Positions 54,219 through 61,804 of a DNA stretch of 64,000 nt are shown here, piece by piece. The translations under genes were made by a program, and so were the position numbers. Position 1 is the first letter of the stretch, and every line of letters begins with the position of its first letter. The DNA is from CBDBFH01 sp965204775 (lineage in GTDB: Bacteria > Pseudomonadota > Alphaproteobacteria > JAPOUT01 > G958296285): positions 62,001 to 126,000 of the forward strand of contig CBDBFH010000022.1 in the NCBI GenBank assembly GCA_965204775.1, given 5' to 3'. The notes under the pieces are model-generated. The model was not told the origin of the DNA and made no database searches. It saw only the letters and a list, made by a program, of their open reading frames with translations.

Positions 54219-54404
54219 ATGAGCGGTATAGCGGCGGTTTCCATTGCCTCGGAGCGGATGCTGGATGAGCCGTGGAAGAGGCGGATTGAGGGGGAACTGG
54301 CCGCGATTCGGACCGAGATCGCCGAGCTTCGGATGATGGTCCGTGTGGTTCTGGTGATTCTGGTGGCGCTTTTTGGGGTGATCATAGCGCAGTGGATTGT
54401 ATGA
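54219..54404 (+). CDS. Small membrane protein 1 (LDEPWKR motif, 61 aa)
   Basis: Short ORF with a good ribosome-binding site (GAGGAGG about 10 bases before the ATG). The order is a short N-terminal segment, the motif LDEPWKRRIEGELAAI (residues 15-30), a heptad-like charged helix (RTEIAELRMM), and one membrane helix (VRVVLVILVALFGVIIAQW). The next small ORF carries the same motif and topology, so the two are paralogues. It resembles small coiled-coil/transmembrane proteins of the DUF1640 kind only in general shape; no family was recognised. It uses G-ending codons, unlike its paralogue. Confidence 0.7.
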   Translation: MSGIAAVSIASERMLDEPWKRRIEGELAAIRTEIAELRMMVRVVLVILVALFGVIIAQWIV

Positions 54405-54461
54405 TATGGCATCCCCTCCCTTGAGGGTGAGGGGCCATACTTGAAAGGGTAGACCCCTGCC

Positions 54462-54698
54462 ATGAGCCTTGTCGCAGTCTATAACGCCCTCAAGGCCGCC
54501 GCCGCGACGGATGACAACGCCACCGCCGCCGTCGAAGCTCTGGAAGCCAGCCTTGATGAGCCGTGGAAACGCGGCATTGAGAAGGAAATCGCCGAATTCA
54601 GAGGTGAGACCAGAAACCGCCTGGCACGAGTGGAGGTCTTGATAGGTGTCCTCTTGCTCTTGAACACGGCCATGTTCTTGAGGGCTTTTTGGCCCTGA
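54462..54698 (+). CDS. Small membrane protein 2 (LDEPWKR motif, 78 aa)
   Basis: Paralogue of the ORF 58 bases upstream. An Ala-rich N-terminus (NALKAAAATDDNATAAVEAL) is followed by LDEPWKRGIEKEIAEFRGE (residues about 31-49), then a polar helix and a membrane helix (VLIGVLLLLNTAMFLRAF). Codons are C-ending, as in ordinary plus-strand genes here. A hairpin (TATGG...CCATA with CCCCTC/GAGGGG inside, 54405-54439) lies between the two ORFs. About 40 bases after its stop, GAAGCCAGCCT-AATGA-CCGTG (near 54739-54762) repeats the DNA of its LDEPW region with a few changes, perhaps a decayed third copy. Confidence 0.72.
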   Translation: MSLVAVYNALKAAAATDDNATAAVEALEASLDEPWKRGIEKEIAEFRGETRNRLARVEVLIGVLLLLNTAMFLRAFWP

Positions 54699-54776
54699 AA
54701 ACGCTCCCGGATCGCAGGCGCAGGGAGATCAAACCTGTGAGCGAAGCCAGCCTCAATGACCCGTGCGGCGGGCTGA

Positions 54777-56694
54777 TTAGTTGCCGGGGCGGGAGTCGCT
54801 CAAACTTCTCGCGCGGTCGAATGTCCCGGCCCTTTCGTTGCGCTTCAGGCGGACGGCGAGGCCATTGTAAATATCCCTCGTTTCGGGGGCGCATGAGCGC
54901 TCCACCCACCTTACAGCCTCCTTCGGAGTCCAGCTGCATGGCCGCAACATTTGCCTTGTGTTAAGGTCCAGCGGCAGCCCATGATTGCAGGCACCGGGGC
55001 GGTGAATATAGTGCCCTGCTGCCGCATCTGACGAGAAAGTACGAGTAACCGTCCTTACCATAAACTTCTGCCAATCTGCACCATCTCCCCAACCTCCTAT
55101 GGGGGGGGCCCGAAGAAAACTTGCCTGAGGATTCCCATCATCGCCACGCGGGAGGACTGAGGCTAACTCGCGGATCTCAACTTGTCGGGAAGGGACGTCG
55201 AGATTACCACCTCTGCTGCGAGGAAGATTAGAAAAACGCCATGCCTGCAGATCCGGATTAACACGTAAACTAAACTCGTGTCCTTCTTCGGGATTGGTGT
55301 ACACTCTGCTAAGAGCCGCCAGACCCTTAAGACGCTGACTCAGGATGGCATTCCCGGAGAAGACATATTGAAAATTATGGTTAAGACCGGCTGCCCACCC
55401 ATAGGCCCTCTCCGGCCAAATAGCACCTGTTGCGGAGGCAGAAATCTGCCCCGAGCGTGGTCTTTCGATCCCACCTTGTATACCCGCACCTTGATGGGGC
55501 GACAGCCCTGGGCCCCCCGAGCGATAGCGGTTTTGGCCAGTACCAAAAGTATCCTCACCAACCCTTGATAACCACACCGCCGTGTGCGCAGGGACATTAA
55601 CATTAGGACTAATGTAACCTTGTGTGAGTCGAAATTCGCCTTCTTGGGTGCGTAACGTGACTGGCCCCTGTGCTCCGGAGGAGCCATAATGGTGAGTAGC
55701 TTGCAGCCCCGTCCATGCGGCTGCGCCCTTCGAGGGGCATTCATGCACGGGAACGTCGATGATCTCGGCATTCTCAATCACCTCCCGGGCCCAATCCTGA
55801 TCCCCCGCGTAAGACTGCAGAAAAGACTCCAGACCTCGGTCTGAAGAAGGGGTGGCTTTTTGTAAGGTCAGATCCCTGCCCTGATTGGCGGCGCGGAAAT
55901 CCTGCGCAGTGAGGTCTCGAATTTTTTCAGCCCTCCAATCACTGATTTCGGACTGGATTGCATTCCCAAGAGCTCGGGCCAAGTCCCCTCGGGAGAAGCC
56001 GCCGCTGAAGTCCGGGGTTACGTCTACGATTTCGACCCTCCTCTGGGGAGGAGCCCCCCTCCGAGAGACCGGAGACGAGGGGCAGGGCGGCCAGCGCGAC
56101 AATATCTCCGGCCTGCGCGCCGGGGACGGCCATTGCCGTCCCGCCGGGGAAGGTGGCCGTGTCCCCGGCGCGGACATGACCCGCCGGGCCGGAAATGCGC
56201 GGGGTGACAAGACTGATGATCCGCCCGGCCCGCTCGCGGCCCCAGGGGGCGGCCGCATTGCGCATCAGGACGGCGGCCTGAAGCATCCGCGCCGTAGGGG
56301 TCGGAGTAGTAGCAGGATCGGCAACAGGCACAGGCGCAAAGGAGGAAAAGACGATCTCCGGCTCGGCCCCGAAGGGATCGCGGGCCGGGAAGGAGGCCGG
56401 GAGATGACCCGCCGTCCGCAATGCCGGGACTCCAATCGCCGCGCCGATCTGACCCGGCGCTCCGGACATGGCGATCCCGGCCCCGTCGCGGAAGGCGGCG
56501 TCTTCGGCGGCGTAATCCTGCGCCGCCCGCCAGACCCGCTCAATATAGCGGGCCGAAGCCTCCTCGCGCAGCCCGTCATGGTAGCGGAGCAGAATCTGGC
56601 CGGTGAAGACCGCCAGCCCGGCGACAATCGCCGCCGCCAAAGCCGCCTCCAGCAGAAGCGCCCCTCTTTCTTCTCCCGCGCTTTCCTTTCTCAT
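54777..56694 (-). pseudogene. PilV-like large pseudopilin, frameshifted (copy 2)
   Basis: Starts at 56694 behind a perfect GGGAGG site. The leader ends EERG, followed by ALLLEAALAAAIVAGLAVFTGQ: a class III signal with Glu at +5 and the pilin hydrophobic helix. VPALRTAGHLPASFPARDPFG matches the PilV/shufflon N-terminal pattern. The frame is sensible until about residue 214, then would end at 55939. The +1 frame continues from about 56050 (RVEIVDVTPDFSGGFSRGD) to 54777, giving about 640 aa in total. The shift coincides with a run of six G on the coding strand (56054-56059). The C-terminal part has lower GC and several Cys. Likely an adhesin-like minor pilin. Confidence 0.75.
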
Positions 56695-56698
56695 CTTT

Positions 56699-57052
56699 TT
56701 ATCCTCCCGCCGGGGCGCAGAACGCCTTCCTGACCAATTCCTCGTCCGGATAGTAAATCTTGACCCGTCCGTGACCTATCTCTCCGCCGGGCCGAGTCCG
56801 GTCCCCGGGAATGTCATAGAGGCCGGGCCCATCGGGGTGTTGTTCGTCTGTGGGTGTGGGCTGGCAGAATCCCAGGTCCGCGCTGTTTGCCGGGCATCTC
56901 ATGGCCAGAAAGGGCAAGTCGAAGGCAACAGGCAGGGTGAGGGCAGGCCGGGGGATGGAGCCTTGTCCCCCTTCTTCATCATCAATCAGTTCGGCGGCGA
57001 CCATGTCCCGGTCAAATTCTCCCGCCTCGCTACGCTCCGGGTAGAGAGCCTC
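56699..57052 (-). CDS. Probable C-terminal part of PilV-like copy 1 in the +1 frame (or small Cys-containing protein)
   Basis: An open frame between the two pilin genes. Read from its first ATG (57004) it is 101 aa (MVAAELIDDEEGG...). But the frame is open upstream to 57061 and reads WEALYPERSEAGEFDRD directly behind the last residues of copy 1, in the +1 phase. It is therefore more likely the true C-terminus of copy 1 after a frameshift near 57050. It contains Cys in MRCPANSADLGFCQP and AFCAPAGG. Its last codons contain the Shine-Dalgarno of copy 2, four bases before that gene's ATG. Confidence 0.6.
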   Translation of the reverse strand, partial: EALYPERSEAGEFDRDMVAAELIDDEEGGQGSIPRPALTLPVAFDLPFLAMRCPANSADLGFCQPTPTDEQHPDGPGLYDIPGDRTRPGGEIGHGRVKIYYPDEELVRKAFCAPAGG

Positions 57053-58916
57053 CCAGGCGGGTCATGACTTTTCCATAAAGCTCTTCAGTCGAAGGGGCAT
57101 CATCAGGCGCGCCCCATTGATATATACCTCCGCCCTGCCTCGTATATCCAGCCTCGAGCAATTCCTCATCGAGGATTCTCTTCGCATCCGCCTGAAACCC
57201 GGGCAACACCCCAAACGCCAAAGGATTGTTGCCCTTGTTCAAACGAATGTTGTCCTTGTTTCTTAGGTCCCGTATTGAACGCGTTAAACTCTCAACACTT
57301 GAGAAGATGGGCCGCCATCCATCCGCTTTGCCAAGACGCGTGAGCACGGTCGTCTTCTCCCCGATCTTATGTTCGGCAAGGTCATGGTGGATTGCCAGCT
57401 TATAGTTCGAGGAGATGGGGGGTGCGCCGGCCTGCTTGCCAGGCAGATATGTCCCACCAATCCGCCCCCTCCAGGCCCAATGACGACCATCATACCCTTT
57501 ATACGACAAGGTGTCGCCGCCAGGAAAATTAAGAACGCCCGAGCCTTCCACGTTCCTCCCGCCCGTATGGAAGGGCAGAGGAACGAATGCTTCCTCCGGA
57601 ATCAGGACCGTCTCGCCGTCCCTCTTGACCCTCAGAGATTTCCGGCCCTGATCGTCAGTGTCCACAATCTCTTCGGGCCAAGCGCGCCGCATCGCGAAAG
57701 ACGCAACCGGCTTCTCTTCAGGCTCGTAAAAATAAGGAGTCCAATCAGCATACCCACTACCCCTCGCGGTGGCAAATCTCTGGCGGAATGTCGTGTACAG
57801 CAACGAACGCTCTGCGATCTCGGGGTCCGCGCCCTCCGTAAGAATTTTGGTGGTTTCAGTAGGGACGTTTTCGGCGAGGTATGTTCCCCCCTCCTTCACC
57901 ACCTCGCCGTCGATCAAACTCTTCGGGGCGGCGATAATCACCTTCTTCTCGCCGTACGCACATTCAAGCTCGCTCAGAGCGGCGGTGATGTCGGTCTTGC
58001 TCAATACGTCCGCCTCCGCGGGGTTCTTGACCCATTCCAATTCCCAGAGCGGCTGGCCGAACTCATCCTTCATCGCCAGTTTGAGCGCAACATCCCGCGT
58101 CAGAGGCATGTGGCCGAGGGGATTCAGAAAAGTCCGGCCCCTGTTCGGGATCTGCCATGTAAAGTAGACGCCGTCAATTCTGCCCGGCACAGCCCCTCCC
58201 CCCCAGTCGCCGGAGGCGGTGGCGTCCAGCAACCTGTATTTTATTTCCGGCTCCGGCTCCGGCTCCGGCCCCAGAAGGGCGGTCTGCGGCGTCGACGAGG
58301 CCGCAAAGGCATAAACCACATCGTTAAGCATCTCCGGCGTGAGAATGTTCTGGTCGCTCGCATCCCCATCGCTCGCCACAACCACGGCCATCTCCATCGC
58401 CGCCTGCCTGTTTGCCGCCAGGTTCGTAAAGGACAGGTCATTCTCATCCACACCGCGCCAAATCCCGCTACGGCCCGTCAGGCGCATAAACCGCTCGCCC
58501 TCCCGCACGGTCCGGGGCGGCGTCCCCCCCGTCAGATGAAGCACAACCCGAAAATCATCCCCCGCCCCGCGCCGGATCATCGCCCGCCAGCCATAGCGCA
58601 TCCCCTCCGGTCCCAACTGATCCGGATAAGCCTGCGAAACCAGTCCTTCAGCCCGCAAATCCGCAGGTGTGCGGACCAGAACCGCATCCTCCTCCATCTC
58701 CGCCACGGCCCGGCTCACCGCCGCATGGACCTGGATGCTGTCCAGAACGTTCGAAACCTGCGCGGCCAGAGCACGCTCCGCCCGGCCTTCCTGCCGGTCC
58801 TTCAAAACCTGATTAAACCCAACCGAAGCAATCGCGATCAAAGCAATCGCCAGCGCCACCTCCAGCAACGCCAGGCCCCGCTCATCGCTACCCCCGATTC
58901 TCTCTCTTCCCGGCAT
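57030..58916 (-). CDS. PilV-like large pseudopilin (copy 1)
   Basis: Protein of 628 aa in the main frame. The start at 58916 (MPGRERIGGSDERG) follows GGAGAGAG; two in-frame ATGs lie upstream. The leader is followed by LALLEVALAIALIAIASVGFN, a prepilin-peptidase site after the Gly with Glu at +5. Residues about 75-115 (TPADLRAEGLVSQAYPDQLG) match the N-terminal domain of type IVb PilV proteins. A GPEPEPEPE linker near residue 218 precedes an unrecognised extracellular region. It is far larger than a normal pilin, as expected for a tip adhesin. A +1 shift within 57033-57061 would add about 117 residues. Confidence 0.78.
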   Translation of the reverse strand: MPGRERIGGSDERGLALLEVALAIALIAIASVGFNQVLKDRQEGRAERALAAQVSNVLDSIQVHAAVSRAVAEMEEDAVLVRTPADLRAEGLVSQAYPDQLGPEGMRYGWRAMIRRGAGDDFRVVLHLTGGTPPRTVREGERFMRLTGRSGIWRGVDENDLSFTNLAANRQAAMEMAVVVASDGDASDQNILTPEMLNDVVYAFAASSTPQTALLGPEPEPEPEIKYRLLDATASGDWGGGAVPGRIDGVYFTWQIPNRGRTFLNPLGHMPLTRDVALKLAMKDEFGQPLWELEWVKNPAEADVLSKTDITAALSELECAYGEKKVIIAAPKSLIDGEVVKEGGTYLAENVPTETTKILTEGADPEIAERSLLYTTFRQRFATARGSGYADWTPYFYEPEEKPVASFAMRRAWPEEIVDTDDQGRKSLRVKRDGETVLIPEEAFVPLPFHTGGRNVEGSGVLNFPGGDTLSYKGYDGRHWAWRGRIGGTYLPGKQAGAPPISSNYKLAIHHDLAEHKIGEKTTVLTRLGKADGWRPIFSSVESLTRSIRDLRNKDNIRLNKGNNPLAFGVLPGFQADAKRILDEELLEAGYTRQGGGIYQWGAPDDAPSTEELYGKVMTRLGGSLPGA

Positions 58917-59055
58917 TAATCTCTCTCCACGCATAACCTTCACCATGACCCAATCAACTAAATCCCCACAAGTGCGAATCTAAGCCCAGAACAAGGGAAA
59001 AAACAAGCCCCCGTTCATAAAATGTGATTAGAAAACCTCACGATTCCGTGTCCCC

Positions 59056-59090
59056 TCCAAAAAGCCCCCCGGCCCCCTCAGGGGCCGGCT
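59056..59090 (-). terminator. Rho-independent terminator downstream of the CDGSH gene
   Basis: On the minus strand CCGGCCCC-TGA-GGGGGCCGG (59088-59069) forms a strong stem, followed by GGGGCTTTTTGG. It lies about 70 bases after the CDGSH stop. The remaining gap up to the pilin gene (58947-59055) is AT-richer and probably contains the pilin operon promoter. Confidence 0.65.
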
Positions 59091-59160
59091 TCAAAGGCCC
59101 GGTGGAAGGCGGATTCGCAACGTCTGAAGGGAGCCGGGCGGCTTCGCCCCTTCTCTCCCC

Positions 59161-59421
59161 TCAAGGCAAAGATTTGTGCGTCCCGTCGCATAGCGGGCGG
59201 CGCTTCGTCGCCTTGCATCCGCACAGAAAAACCCGCCCCGTCCGCGGCGCCCGCCACTCCAGCGGCGTCAGGGACGTCCGCCGGTGGGACCCGTCACAAA
59301 ACGGCTGCCGACCGGAATGACCGCACACACACCACCAGTAAAGCTTGCCTTCCTCAACCTCAACTTGAAAAGGGCCCTTCTCGGCAACCTGCGCCACCGG
59401 CCCCGAAGCATCCACCGCCAT
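59161..59421 (-). CDS. CDGSH iron-sulfur domain protein
   Basis: Protein of 86 aa with two tandem CDGSH motifs that each bind a 2Fe-2S cluster through three Cys and one His: CVCGHSGRQPFCDGSH (residues 31-46) and CGCKATKRRPLCDGTH (67-82). This two-domain type is related to human MiNT/CISD3 and is common in alphaproteobacteria. Role is probably electron or Fe-S transfer; no partner is obvious from the neighbours. It diverges from thyA. Confidence 0.93.
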   Translation of the reverse strand: MAVDASGPVAQVAEKGPFQVEVEEGKLYWWCVCGHSGRQPFCDGSHRRTSLTPLEWRAPRTGRVFLCGCKATKRRPLCDGTHKSLP

Positions 59422-59552
59422 CTGTCTGTCCCTCCTCGCATAGCCCCGCCACTCTGGACATGAACCCTTATACAGGTAAAATCCCCCCGATAAAATCCCC
59501 CGAATCAGCCGGACCGAAAGGCAGGAAAAAGCGGGGAAGCAGGGCGGGAAAC

Positions 59553-60344
59553 ATGCGGCAATATCTCGACCTCGTCCGCCTGACCCTGGACGGACACGAC
59601 CGCCCGGAAAGAACCAAAACCGGCGCGCGGTCCATCTTCGGCTGTCAGATGCGCTTCGACCTCTCGCAGGGCTTCCCTCTCCTCACCACCAAAAAACTCC
59701 ACATCAAATCCATCGTCCACGAACTCCTCTGGTTCCTCCGGGGCGAAACCAATATCCGCTCCCTCAACAAACAGGGCGTCAAAATCTGGAACGAATGGGC
59801 CGACGAAAACGGCGAACTCGGCCCGGTCTACGGAAGGCAATGGCGCTCCTGGCCCGCTCCCGACGGAACCGCCATCGATCAGATCCAGCGCCTCCTCGCC
59901 ATGATCCGCCGCGACCCCTTCTCCCGCCGCCTGATCGTCTCCGCCTGGAACCCCGCCGACCTCGACCGCATGGCCCTGCCGCCCTGCCACTGCCTCTTCC
60001 AATTCTATGCCGCCGACGGCAGACTCTCCTGCCAGCTCTATCAGCGCTCCGGCGACGTCTTTCTGGGCGTCCCCTTCAATATCGCCTCCTACGCCCTGCT
60101 GACCTCAATGGTCGCCCATGTCTGCGGCCTGCCCCCCGGCGAATTCATCCACACCCTGGGCGACGCACATCTCTATCACACCCATCTGGAGCAGGCCCGC
60201 CTCCAGCTCCGGCGCGAGCCTTTGCCGCTCCCCCAACTCAAACTCAACCCGGACGTCAAGGACCTCTTCGCCTTCTCCTATGAAGACATAGAGGTCGCCG
60301 GGTATCAGGCGCACCCGCATATCGCCGCGCCGATTGCAGTTTGA
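59553..60344 (+). CDS. thyA: Thymidylate synthase
   Basis: Methylates dUMP to dTMP using methylene-tetrahydrofolate. It is 263 aa from the ATG at 59553 (MRQYLDLVRLTLDGHDRPERT), which aligns with E. coli ThyA; an ATG at 59460 would add 31 basic residues. The catalytic cysteine is C145 in LPPCHCLFQF. Other signatures: GARSIFGCQMRFDLSQGFPLLTTKK, ELLWFLRGETNI, YQRSGDVFLGVPFNIASYALL and GDAHLYHTHLEQ. folA follows 13 bases later, the usual pairing that regenerates tetrahydrofolate. Confidence 0.97.
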   Translation: MRQYLDLVRLTLDGHDRPERTKTGARSIFGCQMRFDLSQGFPLLTTKKLHIKSIVHELLWFLRGETNIRSLNKQGVKIWNEWADENGELGPVYGRQWRSWPAPDGTAIDQIQRLLAMIRRDPFSRRLIVSAWNPADLDRMALPPCHCLFQFYAADGRLSCQLYQRSGDVFLGVPFNIASYALLTSMVAHVCGLPPGEFIHTLGDAHLYHTHLEQARLQLRREPLPLPQLKLNPDVKDLFAFSYEDIEVAGYQAHPHIAAPIAV

Positions 60345-60357
60345 GCGCCCGCTTTCC

Positions 60358-60885
60358 ATGAAAGAAAAGATCATGCGCGAAAACCCGCCCGGCCTGTCGC
60401 TCATCGCGGCAAGGGCCGAAAACGGCGTCATCGGGCGCAAGGGCGAATTGCCCTGGCACATCTCCTCCGACCTCAAGAGATTCCGCAAACTCACGCTGGG
60501 CAAGTCCGTCATCATGGGCCGCAAGACCTGGCAGGCCATCTTCAGGCGCAACGGCAGTCCGCTCGACCGGCGGCGCAATATCGTCATGACCCGAAACGGA
60601 CTCGATCTGCCCCCCGGCGTCCGGATCGCCCGCAGCGCCGGGCAGGCCGTCCAACTTTGCGGAGGAGAGGGCGAGGCCATGATTATCGGCGGCGCAGAAA
60701 TCTATGCCGCTTTCCTCCCCCGCGCGCGGCGCATCTACCTGACCCAAATCGCCGCAAGCCCCGAAGGCGACGCCTTCTTCCCCAAACTCAACCCCGCCGA
60801 ATGGCGCGAAACCCGCTCCGAAACCCCGCCCCAAACCCCAAAAGACAGCGCCCCCTTCCAATTCCTCACCCTGGAGCGGTCCTGA
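60358..60885 (+). CDS. folA: Dihydrofolate reductase
   Basis: NADPH-dependent reduction of dihydrofolate made by ThyA. It is 175 aa from the ATG at 60358; a TTG 24 bases upstream and an ATG at 60373 are alternatives. Signatures: LIAARAENGVIGRKGELPWHISSDLKRFR (substrate site, with the acidic residue in SSDLKRF), SVIMGRKTWQAI (cofactor binding) and MIIGGAEIYAAFLPRARRIYLTQI. Located between thyA and an SMP-30 gene, all on the same strand with minimal spacing. Confidence 0.95.
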   Translation: MKEKIMRENPPGLSLIAARAENGVIGRKGELPWHISSDLKRFRKLTLGKSVIMGRKTWQAIFRRNGSPLDRRRNIVMTRNGLDLPPGVRIARSAGQAVQLCGGEGEAMIIGGAEIYAAFLPRARRIYLTQIAASPEGDAFFPKLNPAEWRETRSETPPQTPKDSAPFQFLTLERS

Positions 60886-60886
60886 T

Positions 60887-61804
60887 ATGCGTGAAGCCAT
60901 GCGCGAAATCGCCTCCGGCCTGCAATTCCCCGAAGGCCCCATCGCCATGCCCGACGGCTCGGTGATCCTCGTCGAAATCGCGCGCGGAACCCTCTCGCGC
61001 GTCTCGCCGGCGGGCAAAGTCGAGGTCGTCGCCGAAACCGGCGGCGGCCCCAACGGCGCCGCCATCGGACCCGGCGGCGCGGTCTATGTCTGCAACAATG
61101 GCGGCTTCCAGTGGCGCCGCGACGAAAAAGGCCGAATCTTCCCCGGTCCCGCCGGACCCGATTATTCCGGAGGCCGAATCGAGCGAATCGATCCCGCAAC
61201 CGGCAAAGTCGAGCGCCTCTACGAGGCCTGCAACGGCCTTCTCCTCAAAGGCCCAAACGATATCGTCTTCGACGCACAGGGCTATTTCTGGTTCACCGAC
61301 CACGGCAAATCCTACGGACGAACCCGCGACATCGGCGCGATCTATTGCGCCGCCGCCGACGGCTCCATGATCCACGAGGCCGTCCACCCGCTCCTGGATC
61401 CGAACGGCATCGGCCTCTCCCCGGACGGCAAATGGCTCTACGCCGCCGAAAGCGCCTCCGCCAGACTCTGGCGATTCCCCACCGAAGAGGCCAAAACCCG
61501 GACCCTCCGCCCCGGACCTGAACATTTCGTCGCCGCGCCCGGCGGCTTCCAATTCTTCGACTCGCTCGCGCTTCAGGCCGACGGCGCGGTCTGCGTCGCC
61601 ACCATCTACAACGGCGGCATCACCACCATCGAGCCGGAAACCGCCGCCATGCGCCACACCCCCGCCGATGACCGCCTCACCACCAATATCTGCTTCGGCG
61701 GCGCCGAACTGAAGACCGCCTGGATAACCCTGTCCTCGACCAGCAGACTCGTTTCCACACCGTGGCCCAGCCCCGGCTGCCCCCTTCATTTCCTCAATCT
61801 TTAA
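60887..61804 (+). CDS. SMP-30/gluconolactonase/LRE family protein
   Basis: Six-bladed beta-propeller metal-dependent lactonase-like protein, 305 aa. Features: LQFPEGPIAMPDGSVILVEI with the metal-ligand Glu in PEGP, GGPNGAAIGPGGAVYVCNNGG, LKGPNDIVFDAQGYFWFTDHG and LDPNGIGLSPDGKWLYAAES, which together supply the Glu-Asn-Asp metal site. It probably hydrolyses a sugar or xenobiotic lactone; substrate unknown. It begins 1 base after the folA stop, and its 3' end overlaps convergent mrp by 11 bases. Confidence 0.9.
   Translation: MREAMREIASGLQFPEGPIAMPDGSVILVEIARGTLSRVSPAGKVEVVAETGGGPNGAAIGPGGAVYVCNNGGFQWRRDEKGRIFPGPAGPDYSGGRIERIDPATGKVERLYEACNGLLLKGPNDIVFDAQGYFWFTDHGKSYGRTRDIGAIYCAAADGSMIHEAVHPLLDPNGIGLSPDGKWLYAAESASARLWRFPTEEAKTRTLRPGPEHFVAAPGGFQFFDSLALQADGAVCVATIYNGGITTIEPETAAMRHTPADDRLTTNICFGGAELKTAWITLSSTSRLVSTPWPSPGCPLHFLNL

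Noticed and set aside
55278..55568. Plus-strand 96-codon ORF within the pilin region
   Set aside because: No ribosome-binding site or homology-like feature; it lies opposite the continued frame of PilV-like copy 2.
53836..58916. Integrated mobile island with ssrA as attachment site
   Set aside because: The pilin genes lie on the 5' side of ssrA, no integrase was found, and no repeat of an ssrA end was noticed at the far side.
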